From: Embiotoca jacksoni
Taxonomy: Eukaryota; Chordata; Actinopteri; Embiotocidae
Length of the DNA: 64,000 nt
Direction: 5' to 3'
Assembly (NCBI GenBank): GCA_022577435.1
Contig: JAKOON010000009.1
Location: 5,610,671-5,674,670, forward strand
Shown here one piece after another: positions 50,141 through 62,100 of this stretch. The stretch's first letter is position 1. Each line of letters opens with the position of its first letter. A program made the position numbers and the translations under genes. The notes beneath the pieces were generated by a model that was not told the origin of the DNA, ran no database searches, and saw only the letters and a program-made list of their open reading frames with translations.

Positions 50141-51360
50141 TAAAAAGGTGTTTTTTAGAAAAATAAAAAAATAAAAAACAACTATGCAGTGACTAAGCTG
50201 ATACAAATCTTTATGTTTATCGGCAACATGCGTGATATAACGCACTTTGGCTTGTGCTAGCTTTACGCAGAGAGGACGGCAGTGAAGGCTGATTTACGGC
50301 CTTTAAATTACCGTAATAGCTGTATTATAAGGACATTAAAAGTTAAACTGTATTGTTTATTTTACCTGTGGTACACTATATACAGTTAAACCCCAAGACC
50401 TCACGAGACTCTGAAACCTGGTAAGATCTTCTTTTTTATATAATATAGTGGGAATTTTCACGATATACTGTTTGTGATGAGCAAAACTGGATAAAAACAT
50501 AAAGGATCATTTTGAATACTGTTTCAAAGTTTCAAAATTAACTTTACGTCCATTTAATTGCCTTTTACTTTACAATTATGACATTATTGTCATAGTAATA
50601 TGTAGTAGTGACAAAAAAATTAACATTATCTTATTTTGTCATTATCAAGATATACTATTTATAGTACTTTTACTACCAGTTTCATTACGTTTTTATAAAG
50701 AAATCACAAAATTTCAATTATAAATGAATATATTACATATTATTGTATCATTACAGTATAATGTGCATATACATAATATATATAGCATACACTACACAAT
50801 TATATATTTTAATTCATTTTTGCGTATTGTGTTATTATCCATACTTGTGCATGCACTTAGGCTACATCATATTTCTAATATACATCCATATACTACATGT
50901 TATTTTAGCATTATAGGATAGTGTGTATATGCATAGTGTGTATTGCATACACTATAATGTCATATAGTTTAATAGATTTTTAATCCACATTGCATTTATT
51001 ATTCATAGTTGTACATGCACTTACAATATTTAAAGTACACACAACGTGGATTTCTGTTTTATCACTTTTAACAAGCATCTACCTCAGTAATAATTCCAGA
51101 GTTGCACAATCGCGCGAATATTTGCACAATTCATAAAGTCTTGGGTATTTCAACGTACAAATAGCATCGGATAGTCTCCAACGTATGTGATTCCAGTTTT
51201 AAGAGGTCGATTCAGTAATTCGCACAGCTTCTTGTTATGATCTTGACTTAACCAAACAAATCTGTCGTGCTGCGTAAAGATTAAACGCGCAAAAATATTT
51301 ACGCAATCGAACATACAAAAAAAAAAAAAAAAATCGCTGCATTCATACGGTTCAATCATC
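50141..51360. other. AT-rich spacer between divergent genes
   Basis: Very AT-rich DNA with ATATAT and TACATATT runs and two loosely similar halves around 50720-50830 and 50880-50990 (both have catatac...acactata...atatagttt-like order). No exon was recognised. Confidence 0.55.
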
Positions 51361-51547
51361 GCTCGCTTTTGTCTTGTGCGCTGCGCATCCCGGGGGCCGC
51401 TGAACAACGTGCCCTTTACAGTCGGGTCGATGCTATAGAACTTGTATATGAGTGGAGCGGTCACGTGGTGCGGGTCCAGTTTCCTCGAAGCGCTGTTGTG
51501 AACCACGTGACGCAGCTCTCCGTGGTGTCAGAGTGGAAAAGAAACAG
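51361..51547 (+). promoter_or_regulatory. ubap2l: Candidate ubap2l promoter and non-coding exon 1
   Basis: The GC content rises sharply here. Two TCACGTGG boxes lie at 51461-51468 (plus) and 51503-51510 (minus). A consensus donor AAACAG|gtaaat at 51548 could close a non-coding first exon, as the first coding exon begins at a splice acceptor (53096). Confidence 0.5.
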
Positions 51548-51969
51548 GTAAATTCAGAGTCTCTCGTTTATTGTGCGAACGAGTCCGCTCGTCTTGTTTT
51601 CTTCTATTTTTAGTTGTGTAAAAAAAAAAAATATTTTTTTTTTTGGAGGAGGAGGAGGAGGGAGGGTTCGTGGATTATATTTCGTCCTGAATCCGACTAG
51701 AAGGCCGACAGCGAAGCCCCACTTGTCGGCCCGTTTTTTTTTTTTTGTAGCGGTGTCTTAATATTGAGCCGGTGGTTTTTTTTTTTTGTGGTCAGTATCG
51801 CCTGTTATTTATTTTTCATTTTCTCTCGGGGGAGGGGGAGGGGGGGGGCCTGCGGGCCTAAACCTTTCAGCCGCGGTGTTTTCTGTGTTACCAGCCCGGG
51901 AATCAGACTCTACCGGAGGAGGAGGGGGGGGGTTTGTTTTGTAACTCGCAGCAGAAGAAGCCGCTAATT

Positions 51970-52410
51970 TGCTAACAGCTATGCGTAAACGACGGTAGTT
52001 CGTTACGTTAGCATTGGCTACTAGTCGTTAGCTGCCAAAACGAAAGGAGAGGGGTGGGGTAGGGGCGGGGGGGGGGCATGGGCGTTTTTGTGTGTGTAGT
52101 GGTGGTTCGTCTGGGGGTGGAAACACGAAAAGCCTCTCGTTTGCCCGTAAACTAGTTGGTGAGTTTGTTGGCTACCGAGCTAAGCTAAGTCAGCTAACAC
52201 CTTAGCAAACCGCAGCCCTCGTCGCTGAGTTAGCTGGCTGGCTAGCTTAGCGGGCTGTTAAAGTTAGCCTCGTCGCCATGAGGTGAAGCCGTGATAAGCG
52301 GAAGCCCGTCGAGACCTCCAAAAGCTGGAGGCTTTTTTTTTCTTCTTCTTCTTCTTCTTCTTCCTCCCCTCCTCCTCCCCTCTCAAGTGTTAGCTGGTTG
52401 GTTAGCTCTT
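51970..52410. repeat. Cluster of GTTAGC / GCTAAC words
   Basis: About a dozen copies of TTAGC or its complement GCTAA in roughly 440 bases downstream of the presumed ubap2l first exon. They are irregularly spaced, so this is not a tandem array. Confidence 0.6.
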
Positions 52411-52827
52411 TTTTTTTTTTTCTGGGGCCATGTGGCTGTCTTTAGTGGGGTCGGTTATGTCCGACGGGCCCTTTCAGGCTTCAGGCTCGTTTGTGGGCTC
52501 GTCAAAAACAGGGTTTTACGTAACGTATGTGAGATTAAGGAAGCTGCACGATTACGAGGTTTAAACACGTTTGCAATTGAGCCGGTGTGAACTTGACAGC
52601 CTTCGCTGTGTTGTTCATACCTTTCTCCATTTTTAATATTCAATTCAATGTAGATCTTGTGTGTGTTATGGGATTAGTAGTCATATCCGGATATCGGGGT
52701 GGGGGGGGGGGGGGTACACGTTTAACTACACACCATCGAGGGTATTTTTTTTTTTAAATTTATTTATTTTTATTATTATGTGGAAAGGTTTGCATCATGT
52801 TTTGGGGAGGTAAATAAGTTGACCAAC

Positions 52828-52828
<1 letters not shown>

Positions 52829-52865
<37 letters not shown>
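52829..52865 (+). repeat. (GT)n microsatellite
   Basis: About 18 perfect units in presumed ubap2l intron 1. Confidence 0.95.
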
Positions 52866-52868
<3 letters not shown>

Positions 52869-53137
52869 CACTCTTGTTTCCCGGGTCAAACCCGCCTAGC
52901 CCTGGTTTTAGACGTGGTCGTGGATAGGCCAGATAAAACACCCATTGTCAACGTGTTCAGGCGTCCAAATCTAATACCCACTGCCAGCTTCCTCACCACT
53001 ACATATAATTAGTGTACCAGATCAGGTATATGTCAGAAATAGGTCATTGTCACAGATCTGTGTAACGCCTCTCTCCCCATCCCCTCTCTCCTCAGGTGTT
53101 ATTCCTTTGTAAATACTGTTATTTGTATATACTGTAA

Positions 53138-56100
53138 ATGATGACGTCCATGGGCGGGAATCGAGCCCGGGGCAGCTGGGAGCAGACACAGGGCCAGACA
53201 CAGAGCCAGACACAGCACAAGCAGAGGCCTCAGGTACTCTCACACCCACCGCCTGTCACTTTGCCCAAATGCACTATGATTTGCACCAGGGCTGAATAAA
53301 GGCAGATACCAGTAGGCCTCTACTAAACATCACTTGGTTTGTTTTGCATAGTCTCTGGCTTCAAAATTTCATAATACACACCTCAACAGTTGGGACAATA
53401 ACAGTCAATATAACTTCAAATATAATTTACATTGCTCGACATAATATTTTTTTTTTGTAAGGGGCTGTGATGGATGATGTCAGCCTTATTATAAAGCCTT
53501 TTTTTATTTTATTTTTATCAAATTCAAGTTGACTAAAGTTAGGAATTTGCTACAAGATGATCACAAGTGTTGACACCATCATTTTACAGTCGTGAAGGAA
53601 ATCCCTGATTTTAGGCTTTAGGCATTACAACTTCAGTCTGAACTACACTGATGAGCTCCATCAGTGATCTAAGTTTGGCAGTTAACATCACGCGAGTTTA
53701 ATAGTTGCAGTAAACTATTTGGGCAGTTTCTCATAAATGCACAAGACTTTTAGTAGCCCGTGCTTACTCTTTGATGAGATGTAATCATTGCTTGAAAGAG
53801 TTTTTGTAATGCTGATTATGAATACAAGTGCTGCAATAATATTATGATAAAATCTGTCCTGTTGTAAATAAAAAGCCCAACTCCTCGCTTTATGAAGAAG
53901 CCTACTCATCCAACTCCCAGAGAAAATATCTCGTGTAAACTGCACCTCTCCAGCACTTGGTCCATTCGTTTGATGTAGTCCATGATTTTATTTGCCTGAT
54001 ATTAAGTTAATGGGTAGTTAACAGGCATAATATCAAAAATTAGTTCGTATGAGATCCATTAACCTCCTATGAGATATTAGTCAGAGGCAACATGAAACAA
54101 TCAAGAGGACTGGGAATCACACACTTTTCATATTAGGCCTATTTTTGCCAGTGACAATAATTGTGATGCACTACGGTTTAAAAATTTGCAATGTTAATGA
54201 GGTTCAAAGTAGGAGATATTTTCAGTTTACAATACTAACTATACAGGGCAACAAAGCGGGTTCTTTCAGTGCTTTTATGTGCACAACGAGAAAAAAAAAT
54301 TGTTTTGATTAAAAACCAAAAACAAAGAGAGTAAAGTTGTAACTACTTCTGACAGCCCGAAGTGGACCCAGTGTTTGTACCAAATCTGTTATTGAATTTT
54401 GTTCTCTCATAGTTACTTTAGAGCTAGGCCGAGAGATTTTATAAATGGCTAAATATGAGTTTCTCTTCATGTTTGTACAAGAATGCAAATCTTGTGCTTC
54501 TGTTTGTCGGTGCAAATATTAAAAGTTGGCATCCTCTTGGAACAGGCTACCGCAGAGCAGATCCGGCTCGCGCAGATGATTTCGGACCACAATGATGCAG
54601 ACTTTGAAGAGAAGGTCAAGCAGGTCAGCAGCTGTACATCATTGTGTCCTAAGTGTATTTTTCCTACTTTTTTGTACAGTAGCAATTTGATTTATTGGTA
54701 TTGTATTACATCTGTTATGTTTTACTTTGTATGCGTATTGTGTGTCTCTTATGCTTTGTGCTTTATACTGTTTGACAAACCAGTGAACTGCTCAGTCTTA
54801 ATTCTGTTGCACACTTCATTACTTATCTGCACAGCCGCCAGATAACATTTTGTTGGAAAAATTACTCAAGAGGCTTGGTTCAAAATCAAACATATCGGAC
54901 ATTTTATTCTTGCAAGAAGGAGCAAATACATGCACCCTCAAAGAGAGGTGTCCAGCAGTGCTCCCCCCAGCAGTCCTCTGTAGCAGGGCTCCAGAAGTTC
55001 TATACAGCAGGGCTCTCCCCAGCAGTTCTCCAGCATGGTTCTCCAGCAGTCCTCCCCCAACAGTCCTCGCCCCAGCCGGGCTCTACCCAGCCTGGTTTCT
55101 CCCAGCAGTCCTCTTTAGCAGGGCTTTCCTTAGGGCAGCTTTTATACAGTTGACAAACAGTAGACCATCACCCCCATTCCCTCTGTATCTGATTTCGTAT
55201 GGTAATACAGAGTTGGTTGTAGGTCACAAGATAAGGACACAGGGGAGTCGTCAATTAGATGCAGAAAGAATCACTTGCAAATAAGACAGAAAACAAAGGA
55301 AACTTTTCGGAGCCTTATTGACAAAGAGACTTTCCGGAGCCACAATGCAAACAAAAGGAAGAGACAAATTCTTTTTTTCCATCATATTTCTATCTTATTC
55401 ATGTAACAAACATTTTTTTTAGATTTAGATTTTTCATAATTTAAAAGAATAGTGCTTGCTGTCACAGCCTTTACAGAAAATGATCCTCATGTTCAAACTT
55501 CTGGTTAATACTACTCTTGTTAATGTCCTTACAAAGATGCTGAAACTTCTTCACAACTGAACACACAATTTTTACATTCTTTTTCAATAGAATTACACTT
55601 TATTTGACTTATTTTCTACAAATATAATGTACTTTCTTTCTTTTTTTCTTTTTTTTTTAAAGCTTAAAAAAAAACAACCACCAAATAAGATGTCGCGAAT
55701 GTCAACCAGGTATTACCTCTGTGTCTCATCTTGATACTTCTACTTTTCCAGCTGATTGACATCACAGGCAAGGACCAGGATGAGTCAATGATCGCACTGC
55801 ATGATTGCAACGGGGATGTCAACAGAGCCATTAACGTGTTGCTGGAGGGGAGCCCAGACACTGTGAGTATTGGCTTTGTGTAAAGGCTTAGCGCTGTGAG
55901 GGCTAGATTCTGGAGAAATCAGTGCAAGACCGGATTAGATAACTATTATTGGACAAACTTTACAAGTTTGTTTGGAGGTATAGGATGGTATGAGCACAGA
56001 GAAGGTTCTCCTACTTAAAACAAAGCAACATGTAAATATACAAAGGTGCATGTCAATTTATTTTCTGTGCTTATCCTTTTGGTCAGTTTGTCTCTTTTGA

Positions 56101-59100
56101 ATACCGGTCGTAGGTTTGTACTGACCCGGTAAGAAAAATGTGTGCTTTCACAAAGTTATTGTCACACATCAGTTATGTATTAGGAAGATTGATATTTTTC
56201 ATGTATGGACAGATATTAAAGTTTGCTACTGTACGAATTGGGGTTGTGACACAACTACAGCAACAACCCACCTAATAAGCCCTCGTAGTTACAGGTTTGG
56301 ATATTAAAATGTAACTCGTAGAACATGGGCTGAAACTGAAACCATATAAAAGGTGAACTGCATCTTACCAGCATATTAATCACACCTGATAAGAGGTTAT
56401 CAGTTCCTTCTATTGTCAAGATTGCAGCTGGTTGGAAAAAGACTTTAAAATGAGCTGATCAATACAGGAATTAACAGCAAGAGGAACAAGATTTGCGTTC
56501 CCATAATAATTTAATGTAGCTGCGCCCACAGCTTTCCCCCTCAACTTCAGTTTGTACCGTCTGTCACAAACTGAGAAGTAGTCAGATGTATCCTTAATAA
56601 CCCATCTGGTAAGAAACCATAATCTTATCAGAAGCTTTATTTAAAAACATTTTTTTATACCAAGTTGAGTTTCCAACTGACCAATCAGTATTTCCAAATA
56701 TATGGCGTATTGACTCCAGACCATCGGACAAACCTTTACTGACCTTCCCTATTTTCCATGCGTGTATTCTATCTACAAAATTAAAGGAGCCAACACTGTA
56801 TTCATTTCTCCAGGACTCCTGGGAAATGGTGGGGAAGAAGAAAGGGGTGTCAGGACAGAAGGAGACCAGCCAGGCAGAAACCGGAGAGGAAGGAAAAGAG
56901 AACAGAGAGAAAGGAGGAGAGAAAGATGCGGCACGTCGTCGAGGTGGACCTCCACGTAAGGGCCGTGGAGCCAGCAGGGGACGAGAGTGTAAGTGTTCAC
57001 CACATCGTTACTGTGGTTTTACTCGTGTCCTTCCAGATATAAACAGTTGATTCCCCAAACTAATTACTTAGCATACTGTTTAAGAGTTATGTAATTTAAT
57101 TCTTGAGTGCTATCACTATATTGTTACTCTGACTGTCATTTTGGCTCGCGTTATCTCTGAAAAGAATCAAAGTGAACACGTAGTTTGCACTCGATCACTT
57201 ACCGCGGGCCCGCTTTATCAAATTGCATACTTGTGTGTGCAGCATGAGATAATATCCTCCTATAAATTTAGAGAAGTGAAAACAAAGGCTTTATTTGTGA
57301 TCCATAAATGAGCAAACACTGTCCCTGCAGGGCTCATAAATTTCACTGCAATTTGTGAGTAGCCATCATTAGTTAAATTGGGCTTCTTGGTACTACTTTT
57401 AGTGACTTCAAAATAAAAGTCCCTTAGTGGTTTATCCATGCAACACTTTGAAGTAAAGAAGTGTTTGGTGTGCATGAACGATAGCCTGTTATTTTGTGCC
57501 CTCTATCTATCAGATTATCTACTGCCTTGATGCAGCTGTAGATTGCTGCTGTCTGTGGTAGTAGCAGCCTGTTTAGTAGCTGTATGTCAAAGCTCTTGTT
57601 TCCTCACACGTTTTTTGTTATGATTTAGTCATTCACAGAACATCAGTAGATGTTATTTTGGTCTAGCTGAAGGTTGTTTTTTTTTTTGGGGGGGGGGTGG
57701 ACAGTGTGAGCCACTTAAGATTAGTCATTCATCTTGATTTTGAATTAAGGGCGACTTTGTTCTCATACAATACCACCGTCAACAGAATTTCTGTAAATTA
57801 TTACACATTTTACTTTTAAGTGATTTATCTGCATGCAGCGGGGGGGGGGGTCTTAATCTGATGTCATTGTTTCTCTTTGTAATTTAAGTCCGTGGCCAGG
57901 AGAATGGCTTGGATGGAGGCAAAGCTGGAATAGCTGGAAGAGGGGCAGAGCGAGGCCGAAGGGGAAGAGGCAGAGGAAGGGGAGCTGTCGGTAAGTAATC
58001 CCTTTTAGTGGAAGTGTATCTAATCAAAACGCGGGAGATCTTGTGTTTTTATTTGCTCTTAATCTGCTGCCGCTCTCTCTTGTGAAAGCAGTTGTCAAAC
58101 TAAGAAACTGACTCTTATTGTCTTCAGGAGTATCTGGACGGCGAGGAGGCAGGTTTTCGGCGCAGGGCATGGGGTAAGGGAATACCTGTGTTGCCTAAAT
58201 CCAGAGGGCCTTTTGTTCCACTTTTACCTGTTGCCATGGTCACCAGAGAGCAGGACCCCAGCCTATTGTTAAGGCTTAATCTAAAGGAGGGAGGACATGC
58301 GTCAGCCAATGGGATGGAACAACGTGGGCTGAATATCTCTCTTCAGAGATTGCAGAGTCTAAACATTTTATTTAGAGTTAAATTTGAATAGAACCAGTGC
58401 TTGAAGAGGGAAAAACACATTTGCCAGTACTCCCTTTATTCACATGTTAGCATGTTTATCAGGTGCTATTAGCAAGTCATTAAGCATTACATTCAGAATT
58501 TCTACCGCAAATAAAATATGAGGAAATATTGCTGATATTTACAACACAAATCTATTTGATCAAGGGGACAGATGTTTTAATTATTAGTGTAACAGTATAA
58601 GAGTAAACCCAGTACATGGCAGGAGTGTTTATTAAAACGCCAGAGGGCTTTTCATCTGAAACCGATACAGGAAGTCACAGTATTCAGTTGACTGTGGGTA
58701 ACTAACTGTTTTCTCTTATTAATTATGAGTAAGTTCATAGGAAGCAGTAGGTAAATAGGTCAGATTATCTGATATCTCATATTTGATGGCAAAATAAATT
58801 TAGCAAGCAGAGACATTTTTGGGAAGACAAATGGCACTGTTATTCCTCATAGATAAGATTGACTTATCTATTTATTTTATTTAATTTACTTTTAAGTTCT
58901 GAGTTAAAATTTAATATTTGCTGACGCGGCCATAACATCAGCAGGCCTTTTCCTGCTAGGAGTGACGGCCTACATTCAGTACTGGTTGGGTAAGATTTGA
59001 CTTTCGAAGCTCTGCTGTGTCATCGTCTGACTCCGTTTGATTTGTCTTTGTGCCCTTTTGGAGCCAGGCCAACAATAATGTAAAGTTAATGGAACATTGT

Positions 59101-62100
59101 TCAGACTATCTGCCAAGAGAAAATTAGGCAGCGAGAACGGGAGCAGTTGGGCGTCACGTGGTGCTCACTGGGTAATGCAGAGCATTTAGGGTCATTATGA
59201 ATCCCCCAGAAGACCCTGATATGTAGAGGGAAGGAAAGGGTATTGGCAGCTTGTGAGGGGAAAAAGAAAGAAAAAAAAAAAGTCACGGCACACCGAAGTC
59301 TTAACATGTAGATGTGCTGCTTACTGGTGAGTATTGGCCCATTTCAAGCACTGCGTAGAACCACTGAGGGGCATCTGAGGGACCCGACAGGTTAATATTA
59401 CAGTCTCTGCTCTCTGGTTTGGTGTTGTGGCATTCTTGAGTTTGTGTTTTGCCTGCTCTGTCCCATCAGTTTCTGTGTGTGTGTGTGCGTGTGTGCGTGT
59501 GCGTGTGCGTGCGTGCGCACACATGAGTGCAGTTAATTGCATGTCAGTTGATCAGTTGGCATCTTACAATGCCAGTTAGATGTCATAATAGAGGAAGTAA
59601 TTTTCCTCGCCTTTTAATGGCATTATTGTCACATTTCGTTGTCATTTTACAGACAACATCGCAGTAGGAAGCGTGTATTTCCTGGATTTGATAATGGGTC
59701 GTGAAGTCACCCTGCAGATACAGATTTTTAAGTCTTCTCTGGTCTGCTGAAGCGCCGCATGCGACATGGCGTGGCTTTTCGTTAGCGAGTTCAGGAGCTT
59801 AGTGACTTCGTCCCCTGAGAAGCCTGAAGTATTAAATGTGTACTTCAAAGCTTCTGCAATAATGCCATAGATATGTATTTGAATACAGAGGTTTCGAGGC
59901 TAAGGGAATAGCTAGAGAGCTTTCTTGCAATGCAGAGATGTTTGTTCAAGTTGTGGTGCAAACCGTAGCAATGAGATTACATAACCACATGCCAGATCTT
60001 TAGGGTGCGTGTTCTTTCACCCTGGGAAAATGTCTGACAACTTCAGGCATATTTATCTTGGTGTTTTAGGCGTTCATATCCACTTGCATATCTCAAACGC
60101 CGTAATATGTTTTTCATACGGCTTCTAAACTGAGGTTGTTTTAGGTGAATTGAGTGATGGGAGATGTTTTCATGTTACCTAACCCCCACCCCCACCCCAC
60201 ATATTACACCACACAGCAGTTCTGTTATTGCTTTTGCTTGTTGTTGCTGGCACACAGTTTACCAGCGTGGTGTCCGTGTCGGTTTATCACATTGACTTAA
60301 AGAAGCAGACGTGATTATGAAGGAAGCAGATAAGCTCCTTGGTCAGGTTTTTACTGAGTGTTAGGTGATAGTGATCAGGTTGCATGTGCGTATGTGTCAC
60401 TGATATTTTGTGCTTTTAAGATGAGCCAAGGCAACTCACGCTATTCACCTCACATACACATCTCCTGCTTTAAAATACATTGGCGTGTACTGAAGCAAAT
60501 AAATGAATAATGTGAGCTCACAAGGGACACGAGTACCACACTTCATTACCGATGAATAAACGGATGAAAGAGATTTGTTCCAAACTTCATGTAAAACTTA
60601 AATGACTCGGATGATGGGAGCAAAATTGCCAAATGAATTCAATAGTATCCTCAAGTGTATGTCATAGCCAAATAAAGCAGGTTATGTTATTATTTTCAGA
60701 GAGAATTTTAAACGGCAACTTGCAGATGCAGAAGACTGCATTTTGCCAACAAACTCATGAACTCAGTCTTTCCTTTCAGTGAGCAGTAGGAGGAATGAGG
60801 AGATATTGGGTAATTAATCTGATGGATAGCGCTGTCACGATAACTCAGCCAAAATAGCGCACTAAATAAGAAGTGGAAGTTGCAACAATATATGTCATGA
60901 ATCAGTGTTATTACTACCTCACATAGGCCAAATCTAACTGTTGGTAGATTCAGACCGGATGAATTGCTGATGTAACCTGGTGTAAAGATGCTCAACACTA
61001 CGAGGAGATATTGCTAAGAATGAGAGAACACGGCTCCATTCATTATGTAGCCAGTTGTTTTCATTTGTATCACAGCATTGGCTCACACTGTTTACACTGC
61101 TGCCTACTTTGAGATATCTGTGAGCTGCCTTTGTACTTGAATTCTCTTGTCGAGTTTGCGGAAAAGGAACCGAGTGAAGAGAGCATTTCTGATTGGTCAA
61201 ATACTTGCAGCATTTTATATCAACTGCCATTTTAAAACATCTGCAGCCGCAAGCCAGGTTGTCTTTTTTTTGTTCATTGTGCTTGTACAAATAAACATGG
61301 AGTTAGAGAAGAACTCGTACAAACAAATGGAACAGCGATAGTCCAGGTTTTATTTTGTGCATTCATCAGCAGAATCTACCCTGCCACACCTAATGTACCT
61401 TTAAGCTGGCATGCCAACCACCATTAAAATATGAAGAAAAACATGTCTGTGTACTAATTTGCCTGATCTGTGAAAAAGCACACAACGATGAGCTGAAGCA
61501 ACCTTTTAGTTCATGGAACTGGGTGGAAATGCGGCTTTATTCAGTAAATAACAGCGAGACCAAATACGAGACTGTGAGATGTAGATTTCTTTCAATGGTA
61601 GAGTTATTGAATGCTGAGTGATGCATTGACAGCAGCATCTTGAGTGCCTGTTCAGAAGTAACTTTGAGCTTTGTACCATTGAAAGTTCAGAGATTTGTTT
61701 TTTTAGGCATAAACCGAATTAATGAAAAGGATTATTTCATTTAGTCTTGCAGAATTACTCTCTAGCAACAGTTTGTGTGTCTGTGGCTGCATTATTTAGG
61801 CTATAATTCTGGTTATCTTGGTTTCTCGGACCATATCTAAAAGCACATTGCCTTGCTTTGCATCGTAGAGTGAGTGATCAGTGTAGAGGGGTTATTACAG
61901 TACTGGTACAGGTAGCTTGAAGGCATTTTGCTTATGCTGCTGCTCTGGTTTGTGGTGTGAAAAACAAAAGCTTTATCTTCTACTTATGATTTGTTGTTCG
62001 TCTTGTAATTGTTGCCATTATTTTTCCTCTAAAGCCAGATTGATAAGGGGCCCAGATATGATATTGCAGGAGGTGAGAGGTGAGTGCATCGCCTCTGGTG

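Larger units (their letters stand above)
51548..53095 (+). other. ubap2l: ubap2l intron 1, GC-rich with homopolymers
   Basis: Contains G-, T- and A-runs, a (TTC)n at about 52341-52362, a cluster of GTTAGC/GCTAAC words (51970-52410) and a (GT)n. It ends in a strong acceptor (cccctctctcctcag). The open frames here are low-complexity artefacts. Confidence 0.5.

Noticed and set aside
51573..52590. Open frames with poly-F/poly-G stretches near the ubap2l promoter
   Set aside because: They come from homopolymer and (TTC)n runs in a GC-rich intron. The ubap2l start is fixed by MMTSMGGNRARG at 53138.
54850..55284. 144-codon serine/proline-rich open frame
   Set aside because: It is a translation of the LTR copy 2 minisatellite in the antisense direction and not a gene.
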